DNA of 64,000 nt from Pseudomonas sp. Root71 (GTDB lineage: Bacteria > Pseudomonadota > Gammaproteobacteria > Pseudomonadales > Pseudomonadaceae): NCBI RefSeq assembly GCF_001429045.1, contig NZ_LMHY01000027.1, positions 62,001 through 126,000 on the forward strand, given 5' to 3'. This document shows positions 44,441 to 54,278 of this stretch, piece after piece. Position numbers and translations under genes: made by a program. Position 1 is the stretch's first letter; each line of letters starts with the position of its first letter. The notes under the pieces are model-generated. The model saw only the letters and a program-made list of their open reading frames with translations, was not told where the DNA came from and did not search any database.

Positions 44441-47400
44441 TTACTGGGCGGTTTCAATCCGCAGCCGATCCAGCTTGGCCCGAATCATCGCTTCGCGTGT
44501 CAGTTTTTTCAGCAACTGCGTAATCTGCAGATCGATGTCTTCCAAGGCTTGAACATATTGCTCGTCAGTCATCAGCTTGCCATCGGCAAAGTCAGCTTCA
44601 CTTTTGCCCAATTCACTGCACAGCCCTTTGATTTCCACCTCCACCGCAGCCTTTTCCTCGGAGGTCAGCCCCGTGCCTTCGGCCCTGCGCTGCAACGCAT
44701 CCTGCAAATCGATGGTCGCGTCGATCCGGCGCTTCAAGCCATTCAATTCCTCGCGGTAAGTCGACTCCAGCCAGGTTCGCCAGAGCGGTTGTTCAACGAT
44801 TCGATCAATCAGCAACTCGCCCTCCTCCAGCGCCTTGATCCGCTGGAACGCTGCCTCGATCATCTCCTTGCTCACCTTGGCGATCTTGCGAAACTGCATG
44901 CCCCGTGCCTGCCACGGCAGATCCAGGCGTTCCGCCAGTTCGGTCATGTAGGCCAGGTGCACTTCCACTTCATCGATAGTGCCGGTCACTTCGCCATCGG
45001 CGTCGTAGCGGCGGTACCGCTCTCCCTTCGCCCACCGTTCAGAAACACGCGTACGGGCAATGGCACCGAGTTCATCGAGCCGGGACTTGCCCAGGGCCAG
45101 CTCCAGCAATTGCGTTTCGATCAGGTCCGCACGCTCCAGGGCGTAAGCTTCGTGGACCAACACCTGCACGCCCATGGCATTGAACAACTGTGTACCGCCA
45201 TCCACGCACTCGGTGGGGGTTGCCGCCTCGCTGAACAGCCTGATGCGCAGTTCACTGTCGCTGGCCATGGCTTCGAGCATGCGCCAGACCTTGCCGGTCA
45301 GTTCTGACCGATAGGTCCCGCCGGCCTTGAAGTCGGCGGATTCGGTGAGCCTGCGGATTTCATTGAAGAACGGCACTGAATCGAATTCATCCTCGACCGC
45401 ATCCCAGACTTCCTGTTTTATCTGCCATTGCCGCTCGGTCATGCCCGACTTCCAGTTCTTGCTATCCATTACGCTGCGAGGCGGATAGGGACGTTCCGGA
45501 TCCATGCCAACCGACTCGATGTAAGACTTGAGGATCTCGAGATCCTCCGGCGAGATCCAGCGCGGGGAACGACTGATCACGGTACGCGCCAATAGCTCTG
45601 CTCGAAATGAACCGGGCGCGACCTCGGGTATCCGGCTGATCGGGTTACCGCTCAGATCAAGATAAATACTGCGCGGCCGCGATTGCGAAAACAAACCGAC
45701 AGGCCAGCTGTCCAGCCCTGTTTCGCCCAGCAACAGCACCTGCAAATACGGCATTCGGCTGATGTTCGGAATGAGCTTCAGCGGGTTGCCGTGCATGTGC
45801 AGGAACATCATGCGCGTCAAGTTCTTCAGGCGGTCTACCGCCAATGCATCCAGTTCAATGTTATTGCCACCAAGATACAGGCAAGTGAGATGGGGCATGT
45901 CCTCCACCGCCTGCGGCAGCTCCGTCAGCAGATTTTCTTGCAGATTGAGATAGCGCACCCGGTGAAACGAGTCGAGGAATGACATGTGCTCGCCGCGCAA
46001 CCGGCCCCCGCTCAGGCTCAACTCGGTGACATGATCGAAGTTGGCCTCCAGTTTCGGCAGGGTATCCAGAAGCTCGCTCAACTTTGGAATATTGTCGAAC
46101 CTCAAGGACTGCGGATGCAGCACACCCACCGCTTCCATACCTTCGGGCCCGGTGCGCTGCCAGCATTGCCTGAGTACTTTGTAGATATTGTTTCGCGCAC
46201 GCCACTCCGCCATGCCCGCCGGGCTAAAACGAAAGGACTTCGTCGGCGAGTCCAACCAGCGTTGCAGGGCGCGGTTCAACTGGTTGAACTCGGCCTCGAG
46301 CACGGCCAGTCGTTCATGCGCCGTACCTTCGCCCTGGCGTACCTCCGCCAGCAGCGTCTCGACCTCCTCCGAGGTAAAACCCGGATACAGCGCACGAGCC
46401 CGTCGCCGCAACCCCATGCCATTCGGTGCTTGTCGAGCATAGCCACGCATGCCGCCGCGCAGGCGCATGACGGTCGGATCGTAAGTCGGCTTGAAGTTCG
46501 GGTTGTCCCGCAGAATCGGCTCAAATACCTGACGATCCAGCGGATGTGCCTTTATCGTTTGCTCCAACCGCGCGGCCTCGTTGATGCCGAAGCCCAGGGC
46601 CGTTCGTTGCGAATCCGGCAACGCATGCAGCACCGCGGCATACACATTGTCCGCGCCGTGCAGGTGTTGATCGCTGTCGTCGCGCGCTTCGTATTTGCCA
46701 TCCTCACCCAGAATCAGCACTTTGCGGATCGGCGCGTCGACGGGGCCGAGACTGTCGGTCAACGTTCCCTCGAATGAATTCTTACGAACCTCCAGACGCA
46801 CATCCGCCGGCCAGTCTGGCAAGGCCGCCAGGGAGTGCAACTCCAGGCGCGCGGTATCAGCGTTATGCAAGGCATCGAGGTAAAGGCCTTCATAAGCCCG
46901 TGTCATCCGCAATTGCTCGGCGTCCTTGCGGGCTTGTTCCGCCAGGCGCAAGGGCACGCGTTTTTTTTCGTTCAGGTGTCGTACGTCCGAAGGATGCGCC
47001 TCACCCAGCAACTCTTGCGCCTGGCTGAGCGAGATTTCGGCAAAATCCCCCTTGAGCAGATTCACCAAGGGATCGTCCGAACGGGTCCGACGACTGTACA
47101 GAAGGTCGAACAACTTGCGCTTGCGCTGCCCCACCCGTGTTGCCCATTGTTCGCGCAACGCTTCGGTACGCTTCTGCGAGTCACCGGATAACCATTCGCC
47201 GAGCAGTTCACGAAGCGCCTGTTCATCAAGGAACCCCACCACGCGCTCGGGCAGCGCCCCCACCAGTAGGTCGGACCAGCTCATCTGCAACGTATTGGCC
47301 GGTAACGCCTGGGCATAACCGTCCTTGATCGCCTTCCCGGTCAGTCCCGGCCCCTGGAAGACTTCAATGGCCTTGTCATCGGGCCAGCCCCTCATTTCGG

Positions 47401-49711
47401 TCATGATTCGCACGGCGTAATCGGCCCATTCCTCGCCGATCCGGTTGGCCAGAATCTGCTCCGCGCAGGCTTGCGCATCGGTATGGGCCTTGAAGCGCTT
47501 GAGGGTATCGGCCAGCAGTGCGGGAGGGGTCTGCTGTTCGACGTGAAGCCGGCGCAGCAGATTTTCGTGCACGCCACTGGCGGTCAGAATCTGCTCCAGG
47601 GTTTCATCGGAAAGTCCATCCACCGAAGCGCCCAGACGCCTGAGTATCTGCCTCCTGTCCCATTCGAGCGGTTGGTCGAGCTCCGTCTTCCAACTGCCGG
47701 CACCGTTGTGCTCCACCAGCGGCTGATAGGCATCGGCGCGAGTCGGGTGTTGAAGTCGATGCCGGCCGGTGGCCGGGTCTTGTTTGACTGCGTAACATTT
47801 GTCATCGCGGCGCAGCAGGTCCTGATCCTGATGACGGTACAGCCCTGTGTCACTGGCCTTCGCTCCATCGGGCAACACGATCGGCTGTTCATAGGGACCG
47901 AGGTCAGGGCTCCACAAACGCTCCTTGCCGCCGACTTCCACGGGTTTGAGGCCCTCGACAAACGGCGACACTTTGATCGGCGTGACGCCGGTGCCGGGCA
48001 GTACATGCCCGGCACCCATGAGTGCCAATTGCGCGAAGTTGATCAAGACCCCATTGAAGTAGGCAGAGGCTTGCTCCTTGTCGCCCTTGCTCCAGTCCTC
48101 GATGCCTTCGGCGACCTCGGCGAGCATCTGCGCGACCATGATACCGAGCATGGCTTCGCCCAGTCCGGGCACCAGCATTGCGGCAAAATTGAATACGTTC
48201 CAGCCGATCGACAGGTAACTGGTCAAGCGTTTGAAGCGTGCATTGGCATCCTCGTCGTCAGTCGGCACGGCAATGAGCCTGGCATCGGCGATGGCCTTGT
48301 CGCGGCGCTCCAGAAACAGCGCCACCCACAGTTCACCCGTAATCTGGTTGGTGATGGGCTCCGCATCGGGGTTTTCAACCGCGGTTTCACGCCACCACGG
48401 CCCCATGTCGAGCGGCTCGCGCTCGTGCCAGGCGTAGGTCGTGAGTCGTTCGTTGACCCGGGAGAAAAAAAGTCCTTTGTCCTTCTGAGCTACAAAACGG
48501 CTGAAAAAGGCTTGGTAATCGGCATTTCTCAACTGACCGAGCAGCGTTTTCATGAACGCTGTCAGCGACGGATACTCCCTGAAGGGATGCTCCGGATCAT
48601 CCGGGACATAGGCGATCAACGAACCGGTCAAACGACTTTGTTGATAAATATCCTCGCGGCGCAACAGTTCATCGCTCAGCCCCTGCGGTCCATTGGCAAA
48701 GAAGGCTTGCAACAGTTTGAATTGATCATATGCCTGGCCCGGCAGTACCGAGAGGCGGCGCGACCAGTCTATCCAGAAACTCAACAGCTCCGGCGTCAAC
48801 GCTTCAACTTCGCGTTTTACTTGCGATGGCTCAATGACTGCGCTGAACAGCACGATGCCAGTCATTCGAAAGCCCATCAGCGACAACCGATGACAAAGCA
48901 ATGGCTGGTTATACAGTTCGATGTTTGCCTGGCCCTCACGCACCTTGTTCAATGTTCCGAAGGCATGGTCACTGATATCCCCCCTCAATCGGGCAATCAG
49001 CGCCGCCACATGAAAAGCCGACTTTTCACTGGCCACCGAATCCCGCTGCAAGGTCCGTTGTGCCTGTGGGGTACTGGGTAACAGGACGGACTTGATGTGT
49101 CGTCGGTATTGCCCGCCGATATCCAGGCTTCGGCACAAGGCTGCAAACGCCGGGAGGGTGATGGCCGGTTCAAGGCTGAGACTGCCCCGACTGTCCCTGC
49201 GGTAAACACCGGAACTGTTGCGCAACGCGTCAGGTGCCGTTTCGTCTTGTTCGAAGTTGTGCAGCGCAGCTTCCAGCAACGTGGATTCGCGCACACGACT
49301 GGCCCCGGTATCGATGCCGATAATGAACTTGCTCGGCACCTCGAGCTGTACGGTGAGCTCGTTGAAGTTCTCTACCGTGGTGAATTTCGATTGCAAAGCC
49401 GTTTTGAGCAGCGGTTCGGCGAAGGCGTTGATGTCATGCTTCAACTCGCCCCGGGTCTGGTCCAGTACGTCTTGTAAACGCCAACGTTCATCAATCAACC
49501 GCTTGAGATATTGACGGTCGACTTCCCGCGCGCCGCTATACCACTCGGGCATTTGCGGCTCGAGCGCAAGCAGGGACTTCAACCTCTCTACCGGCGCATT
49601 TTTGATGGCTCCCGGTATCACGTCATTTGCACGACGGTAATGTATCCCGTGACTATCGATGGACACTCCGTCCGGTATTTTCTGTGAGTTGCTTCCATGC
49701 AAGTCAGACAC
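44441..49711 (-). CDS. Large effector with leucine-rich repeats and NEL-type E3 ubiquitin ligase domain
   Basis: 1756-residue protein. The N-terminal two thirds match the DUF6543/dermonecrotic-toxin type region of Pseudomonas effectors, with a hydrophobic stretch at about residues 500-570 (FNFAAMLVPGLGEAMLGIMV). Leucine-rich repeats occupy about 1200-1365 (YLNLQENLLTELPQAV, LYLGGNNI, LHMHGNPLKLIP). The C-terminal domain (about 1400-1756) carries the NEL catalytic motif C-x-D as ECVDGG with Cys1502, as in IpaH/SspH ligases. The start is GTG 49711 with AAGGTGA about 8 bases upstream. No signal peptide and no secretion genes are nearby; delivery route unknown. It is monocistronic. Confidence 0.88.
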   Translation of the reverse strand: MSDLHGSNSQKIPDGVSIDSHGIHYRRANDVIPGAIKNAPVERLKSLLALEPQMPEWYSGAREVDRQYLKRLIDERWRLQDVLDQTRGELKHDINAFAEPLLKTALQSKFTTVENFNELTVQLEVPSKFIIGIDTGASRVRESTLLEAALHNFEQDETAPDALRNSSGVYRRDSRGSLSLEPAITLPAFAALCRSLDIGGQYRRHIKSVLLPSTPQAQRTLQRDSVASEKSAFHVAALIARLRGDISDHAFGTLNKVREGQANIELYNQPLLCHRLSLMGFRMTGIVLFSAVIEPSQVKREVEALTPELLSFWIDWSRRLSVLPGQAYDQFKLLQAFFANGPQGLSDELLRREDIYQQSRLTGSLIAYVPDDPEHPFREYPSLTAFMKTLLGQLRNADYQAFFSRFVAQKDKGLFFSRVNERLTTYAWHEREPLDMGPWWRETAVENPDAEPITNQITGELWVALFLERRDKAIADARLIAVPTDDEDANARFKRLTSYLSIGWNVFNFAAMLVPGLGEAMLGIMVAQMLAEVAEGIEDWSKGDKEQASAYFNGVLINFAQLALMGAGHVLPGTGVTPIKVSPFVEGLKPVEVGGKERLWSPDLGPYEQPIVLPDGAKASDTGLYRHQDQDLLRRDDKCYAVKQDPATGRHRLQHPTRADAYQPLVEHNGAGSWKTELDQPLEWDRRQILRRLGASVDGLSDETLEQILTASGVHENLLRRLHVEQQTPPALLADTLKRFKAHTDAQACAEQILANRIGEEWADYAVRIMTEMRGWPDDKAIEVFQGPGLTGKAIKDGYAQALPANTLQMSWSDLLVGALPERVVGFLDEQALRELLGEWLSGDSQKRTEALREQWATRVGQRKRKLFDLLYSRRTRSDDPLVNLLKGDFAEISLSQAQELLGEAHPSDVRHLNEKKRVPLRLAEQARKDAEQLRMTRAYEGLYLDALHNADTARLELHSLAALPDWPADVRLEVRKNSFEGTLTDSLGPVDAPIRKVLILGEDGKYEARDDSDQHLHGADNVYAAVLHALPDSQRTALGFGINEAARLEQTIKAHPLDRQVFEPILRDNPNFKPTYDPTVMRLRGGMRGYARQAPNGMGLRRRARALYPGFTSEEVETLLAEVRQGEGTAHERLAVLEAEFNQLNRALQRWLDSPTKSFRFSPAGMAEWRARNNIYKVLRQCWQRTGPEGMEAVGVLHPQSLRFDNIPKLSELLDTLPKLEANFDHVTELSLSGGRLRGEHMSFLDSFHRVRYLNLQENLLTELPQAVEDMPHLTCLYLGGNNIELDALAVDRLKNLTRMMFLHMHGNPLKLIPNISRMPYLQVLLLGETGLDSWPVGLFSQSRPRSIYLDLSGNPISRIPEVAPGSFRAELLARTVISRSPRWISPEDLEILKSYIESVGMDPERPYPPRSVMDSKNWKSGMTERQWQIKQEVWDAVEDEFDSVPFFNEIRRLTESADFKAGGTYRSELTGKVWRMLEAMASDSELRIRLFSEAATPTECVDGGTQLFNAMGVQVLVHEAYALERADLIETQLLELALGKSRLDELGAIARTRVSERWAKGERYRRYDADGEVTGTIDEVEVHLAYMTELAERLDLPWQARGMQFRKIAKVSKEMIEAAFQRIKALEEGELLIDRIVEQPLWRTWLESTYREELNGLKRRIDATIDLQDALQRRAEGTGLTSEEKAAVEVEIKGLCSELGKSEADFADGKLMTDEQYVQALEDIDLQITQLLKKLTREAMIRAKLDRLRIETAQ

Positions 49712-49958
49712 TTTTGAATCACCTTGATGACAGGAAAAGAACCACCAGCTTATTCACCTGCACCTGAAACAAAAGTCCAAATAACTGCTTGGCCGCCCCC
49801 CCGAAATGGCTTCGGGGGATCGAAATTCAGGGAGCCAAAAACATATATCTACCGCCATCGGCACGTCCGCCTGTGCCACTGCATGAGCGGTCGTGTTTTT
49901 TCCGGCAAAGGGACTACTATTCGACTCGCCGCCCCCGATTCATGAACAGGTAACCGCC

Positions 49959-51086
49959 ATGCGTCTTTCCGAATTCATCGTGTTACACGTTGATCGCATC
50001 GTCGATGAGTGGGAGCTGTTCGCCAAAACCATCACCCCGGCCGCCGAAAACATGGATAGCGCCGCCTTGCGCGACCATGCCCGGTCGATCCTGCTGGCCG
50101 CGGCCCGGGACATGCGCAAACCCCAGACACCTGCCGAACAGGCGGCCAAGGCGCGCGGCGAAGGACCGGAGAAAACCCCCAGCCTCGACGAGGCCGGCGC
50201 CAGCCACGGCGAACTGCGTCACACCGTGGGTTTTGATCTGGTGCAGATGACCAGCGAATTCCGTCACCTGCGCGCCTGTGTCATCCGCCTGTGGGTCAAC
50301 AGCCTGCAATCGCCTGACCTGGCCTACTTCCAGGACATGATCCGTTTCAACGAAGCCATCGACGAAGCCCTCGCCGAATCCACGGCCACATATGCCGAGC
50401 AGGTCAATCGTTCACGGGACATTTTTCTGGCGATCCTCGGCCATGACCTGCGCGCGCCCCTGCAGGCGGTGAGCATGTCCACTGAACTGCTGCTGCGCAA
50501 AGCCGAGCTCGACGATGATGCGCTCAAGTGCGCGGTCAATATCCTGCGCAGTACCGGGCACCTGGCGGTGATGGTCGGGGACTTGCTGGAACTGGTGCGC
50601 AGCCGCCTGGGCAAGCGCCTGCCGATCGAGCTGGCGCCCATGGACCTGGCCGAAGCCGCGCGCGAAGCGATTGCCCGGGCCTGTGCCAGTCAACCGGAAT
50701 GCAATCCGACCCTGGATGTGCAGGGCGACACCCGCGGCACCTGGGACCCGCGCCGGCTCGATCAGATGCTGCAAAACCTGATCGGCAATGCATTGCAGCA
50801 CGGCTCAAGCAAACGCGAAGTGACGCTGCGCCTCAGGGGCGAGGCTGACAGCGTCCGACTGACGGTGCACAACGACGGAGCCCCGATCCCCTGCGATGCG
50901 ATCCCGACGATTTTCGACCCGCTGGTGCGCAGTGCCAGCGAAGAACTCGGCGAGCCTACGACCAGCCTTGGGTTGGGGTTGTTTATCGTCAAGGAAGTGG
51001 TTGATGCCCATCAGGGAGCGATTGAAGTCAGTTCCCGTGAGATAGATGGCACGACGTTTACCGTGGTGTTGCCGAGGAAGGTCTAG
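49959..51086 (+). CDS. Cytoplasmic sensor histidine kinase
   Basis: 375-residue kinase without membrane helices. The N-terminal 150 residues resemble the RsbRD-type N-terminal sensor region. The HisKA box is LAILGHDLRAPLQA with H162. The ATPase domain has the N-box QMLQNLIGNALQHG, G1 NDGAPIP and G2 TSLGLGLFIV. ATG 49959 has AGG eight bases upstream. There is no response regulator beside it, so its partner is elsewhere. The 247 bases upstream hold no other gene. Confidence 0.88.
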   Translation: MRLSEFIVLHVDRIVDEWELFAKTITPAAENMDSAALRDHARSILLAAARDMRKPQTPAEQAAKARGEGPEKTPSLDEAGASHGELRHTVGFDLVQMTSEFRHLRACVIRLWVNSLQSPDLAYFQDMIRFNEAIDEALAESTATYAEQVNRSRDIFLAILGHDLRAPLQAVSMSTELLLRKAELDDDALKCAVNILRSTGHLAVMVGDLLELVRSRLGKRLPIELAPMDLAEAAREAIARACASQPECNPTLDVQGDTRGTWDPRRLDQMLQNLIGNALQHGSSKREVTLRLRGEADSVRLTVHNDGAPIPCDAIPTIFDPLVRSASEELGEPTTSLGLGLFIVKEVVDAHQGAIEVSSREIDGTTFTVVLPRKV

Positions 51087-51108
51087 ACGTTTGCCGAGGG
51101 GAGGCTTT

Positions 51109-51260
51109 TGTGGCGAGGGAGCTTGCTCCCGCTCGAGCGCGAAGCGGTCGCAAGCCCTGCAATTGCGCTGAACCTGTTGAAATGTGCTGACTGGATGTTT
51201 TTGGGGCTGCTTCGCAGCCCAACGGGACGGTGCGGCGATCCGACAAGCTCCCTCGCCACA
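51109..51260. repeat. REP-type inverted doublet, GTGGCGAGGGAGC family
   Basis: TGTGGCGAGGGAGCTTGCTC at the left and AGCTCCCTCGCCACA at the right, about 110 bases apart. The right part (51203-51260) is almost the exact complement of 57612-57668, including ATCGCCGCACCGTCCCGTTG. Confidence 0.85.
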
Positions 51261-51281
51261 GGTTGGGTGCCACTCTTTGAG

Positions 51282-51587
51282 TTACTCCACCACCAACCGC
51301 CCCAACCTCTGCTTGAGCATGCGGTTCTCGGCCCGCAGTTGCTGGACTTCTTCGAGCAGGTCCAGCGCCAGGGCGACGCCTTCCCATTCCAGGTCAAGGT
51401 CGCGCCGCAGCTTGGCGGCGCGCTTGGCCAGGGTCAGCTCGTAGTCGTTGAAAACCCAGTCCTTGGGCTGGGCGCCCTGAGGTTCGAGGATGCCGTGCTC
51501 GACGATTTCGATCACGTAGACGTCCGACAGCCCGGCCGCCTCACAGAATTCTGCCATGTCCAGTTGAACGATCAGGGGACTGCTCAT
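51282..51587 (-). CDS. cbpM: Chaperone modulator CbpM
   Basis: 101-residue MerR-like protein that binds and inhibits the DnaJ homologue CbpA. The winged helix stretch FCEAAGLSDVYVIEIVEHGIL is followed by a C-terminal coiled coil (LDLLEEVQQLRAENRMLKQRL). It is encoded 27 bases downstream of cbpA on the same strand, the standard pair. Confidence 0.93.
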   Translation of the reverse strand: MSSPLIVQLDMAEFCEAAGLSDVYVIEIVEHGILEPQGAQPKDWVFNDYELTLAKRAAKLRRDLDLEWEGVALALDLLEEVQQLRAENRMLKQRLGRLVVE

Positions 51588-51614
51588 AGTCAGTGACTCC
51601 TTGGTTCCATGGGA

Positions 51615-52562
51615 TCAAAAATGCTCTCGCGGGTCGAACGCGGCTTTTTTCGCCAGCTCCTGCCACAGGGCCTTGATGTCCTCGTCGGATTTCTTCGGCA
51701 TCACGGCTTTCAGTTGCACGAACAGATAACCGCGCTCACCGGCCTTGTTCATCAGGCCATGGCCCTTGGCACGCATGCGCTGGCCATTCTGGCTGCCCGC
51801 CGGTACCTTGAGGTTGATCTTGCCGGTCAGGGTCGGCACGGCGACTTCAGCGCCCAACGCCAGCTCCCACGGTGCCAGTGGCAAGGTGATGATCAGGTTC
51901 TCGCCTTCGACGTCGAATTTCGGGTGCGGCGCAAAACGGATCGTCAGGTACAGGTCGCCATTGGCCCCGCCACCCACGCCCGGAGCGCCCTGCCCCTTGA
52001 GGCGAATGCGCTCGCCGTCGCTCACACCGGCCGGAATCTTCACGTTCAGGCTCTTGCTGGTGTTGCTCACATGCTGGCCGGCCGCATTGTACTGCGGCAC
52101 CTGGAAGGTGACCTTCTTCGACTCGGTCGACAGCGTTTCTTCGAGAAAAACCCCAAGCTCCATTTCCACGTCCTGCCCTCGACGTCCGGTACTGCGACGC
52201 GACTGTCCACCACCACTGAAACCAGGCCCACGGTTGCCGAAGATCGAACTGAAGAAGTCCGAGAAATCGCCCGTGTCCTGGCCACCGCCACCGAAACCGC
52301 CACGGCTTTGCCAGCCTGGTGGTCCCTGGAACGGTTGGCCGTGCTGGCCATAGCGGCGCAAATCATCGTATTCGGCGCGTTTGTCGGCGCTTTTCAGCGC
52401 TTCATAAGCTTCCGAGGCGTCCTTGAACCTGGACTCGGCGTCCTTTTCCTTGCTGACGTCGGGGTGGTATTTGCGCGCCAGCTTGCGATAGGCGGCCTTG
52501 ATCGCCTTATCGTCTGCGGTCGGCTCCACACCGAGAATCTTGTAATAGTCTTTGAAGTCCAT
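51615..52562 (-). CDS. cbpA: Curved DNA-binding protein / DnaJ-class co-chaperone CbpA
   Basis: 315-residue co-chaperone of DnaK. It has an N-terminal J domain (MDFKDYYKILGV, with the HPD motif in KYHPDV), a Gly/Phe-rich linker (about 85-125) and two C-terminal substrate-binding domains. The zinc finger of DnaJ is absent, as expected for CbpA. ATG 52562 gives the family start; an in-frame start at 52577 is rejected. Confidence 0.95.
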   Translation of the reverse strand: MDFKDYYKILGVEPTADDKAIKAAYRKLARKYHPDVSKEKDAESRFKDASEAYEALKSADKRAEYDDLRRYGQHGQPFQGPPGWQSRGGFGGGGQDTGDFSDFFSSIFGNRGPGFSGGGQSRRSTGRRGQDVEMELGVFLEETLSTESKKVTFQVPQYNAAGQHVSNTSKSLNVKIPAGVSDGERIRLKGQGAPGVGGGANGDLYLTIRFAPHPKFDVEGENLIITLPLAPWELALGAEVAVPTLTGKINLKVPAGSQNGQRMRAKGHGLMNKAGERGYLFVQLKAVMPKKSDEDIKALWQELAKKAAFDPREHF

Positions 52563-52860
52563 CGAGGGAATCACCATCCGTTATCAGAATCGCGCCACAG
52601 GCCACAGCATGCGCTTGTTTGCAGCCATTGGTTTGACCGATCTCAAGTTTGTGACCGGGCGGCGCGGCAGAAGTTTATCGGCAGCAGACGGGGCTTCTTG
52701 CGAGCACTCCCGCGGCTGTCCGGTTGATGCAGGGTAGTTTGGGGGGGATCACCCATCTTTCAAGGCATTGTCCGCGAAGAATTAGCAGATAACCGGCCTT
52801 CGAATCTGGCGCGCTCTGACATACACTGCGCGGCCGTTTTTTAACCGGAACCTGAAAGAC

Positions 52861-54135
52861 ATGAACAACGCATCTCCAGCCCGTGCCTTGGGTATCGACT
52901 TTGGCACGTCCAACTCCACCGTCGGCTGGCTGCGCCCCGGCGTGGAAACGCTGATCGCGCTGGAGGACGACAAGATCACCCTGCCGTCAGTGGTCTTCTT
53001 CAATATCGAAGAACGTCGCCCGGTGTACGGCCGGCTGGCATTGCACGAGTACCTGGAAGGCTACGAAGGCCGCCTGATGCGCTCGCTCAAGAGCCTGCTG
53101 GGTTCCAAGCTGATCAAGCACGACACCAGCGTCCTGGGCACGGCGATGCCGTTCAAGGACCTGCTCGGGCTGTTCATCGGCCAGCTCAAGAGCCGCGCCG
53201 AAGCGTCCGCCGGTCGGGAATTCGAAGAAGTGGTGCTGGGTCGCCCGGTGTTTTTTGTCGACGATGACCCGATGGCCGACAAGGAAGCCGAAGACACTCT
53301 GGTCGACGTGGCGCGCAAGATCGGCTTCAAGGAGGTCTCGTTCCAGTACGAGCCGATTGCCGCCGCGTTCGACTACGAGTCGACCATCGAGAAAGAAGAG
53401 CTGGTGCTGATCGTCGACATCGGCGGTGGTACCTCCGACTTCTCCCTGGTGCGCCTGTCGCCGGAGCGTCGGGGTGTGGATAACCGCCACGAAGACATCC
53501 TCGCCACCGGCGGTGTGCACATCGGCGGAACCGACTTCGACAAACAGCTCAGCCTGCAAGGCCTGATGCCACTGTTCGGCTACGGTAGCCGCATGAAGAG
53601 CGGCGCCTACATGCCCACCAGCCACCACATGAACCTGGCGACCTGGCACACCATCAACTCGGTGTACTCGCAAAAATCGCAACTGGCCCTGGGCAGCATG
53701 CGCTACGACATCGAAGACACCGGCGGTATCGACCGCCTGTTCAAGCTGATCGAACAGCGTGCCGGACACTGGCTGGCCATGGAAGTGGAAGAAACCAAGA
53801 TCCAGCTGACCCACGCCGACAATCGCCACGTGCCACTGGACCGCATTGAAGCGGGCCTGAGCGTGCACCTGAGCCGGGCGCTGTTCGAGTCGGCCATCGA
53901 CAGCCTGCTGGAGCGGGTGCGCAACAGCGTCACCCAACTGCTGGCGGACGCCGACGTACGGGTCGACCAGGTCGATACCGTGTTCTTCACCGGTGGTTCG
54001 AGCGGGATTCCGGCGCTGCGCAACAGTGTTTCGGCGATGTTGCCGAAGGCGCGGCATGTGGAAGGGAACATCTTTGGCAGTATCGGTAGCGGTTTGGCGA
54101 TTGAAGCGGCCAAGCGCTACGGCTCTATGGACTGA
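52861..54135 (+). CDS. yegD: Hsp70-family protein, YegD type
   Basis: 424-residue Hsp70 ATPase-domain protein lacking the substrate-binding domain. ATP-binding motifs are LGIDFGTSNSTVGW, VLIVDIGGGTSDFSLV and FFTGGSSGIPALR. Function is unclear in any organism. It is divergent from cbpA-cbpM across 298 bases, in which I see no other feature, making a small chaperone neighbourhood. Confidence 0.9.
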   Translation: MNNASPARALGIDFGTSNSTVGWLRPGVETLIALEDDKITLPSVVFFNIEERRPVYGRLALHEYLEGYEGRLMRSLKSLLGSKLIKHDTSVLGTAMPFKDLLGLFIGQLKSRAEASAGREFEEVVLGRPVFFVDDDPMADKEAEDTLVDVARKIGFKEVSFQYEPIAAAFDYESTIEKEELVLIVDIGGGTSDFSLVRLSPERRGVDNRHEDILATGGVHIGGTDFDKQLSLQGLMPLFGYGSRMKSGAYMPTSHHMNLATWHTINSVYSQKSQLALGSMRYDIEDTGGIDRLFKLIEQRAGHWLAMEVEETKIQLTHADNRHVPLDRIEAGLSVHLSRALFESAIDSLLERVRNSVTQLLADADVRVDQVDTVFFTGGSSGIPALRNSVSAMLPKARHVEGNIFGSIGSGLAIEAAKRYGSMD

Positions 54136-54144
54136 CCACAATCT

Positions 54145-54249
54145 CTGTGGCGAGGGAGCTTGCTCCCGTAGGACTGCGCAGCAGTTCCCTTCTTTTCAGG
54201 GATAAGGGGGCCGCTGCGCGACCCAGCGGGAGCAAGCTCCCTCGCCACA
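54145..54249. repeat. REP-type inverted doublet, GTGGCGAGGGAGC family
   Basis: CTGTGGCGAGGGAGCTTGCT from 54145 and CGGGAGCAAGCTCCCTCGCC ending at about 54249, with about 58 bases between. It lies between the convergent yegD and AI-2E-family genes. Confidence 0.85.
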
Positions 54250-54278
54250 ATTTGATCAACTTCTAGATCCGAAGCAGA

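Noticed and set aside
47471..49081. 536-codon plus-strand frame antisense to the NEL effector
   Set aside because: The minus-strand effector frame is continuous over 5.2 kb with a good ribosome site and recognisable domains.
44441..49711. Reading the effector as part of a type III or type VI secretion island
   Set aside because: No secretion, chaperone, VgrG, Hcp or PAAR gene lies within the window.
49724..49945. 73-codon plus-strand frame before the histidine kinase
   Set aside because: No ribosome site, low-complexity Pro/Arg pattern and overlap with the effector gene's promoter region.
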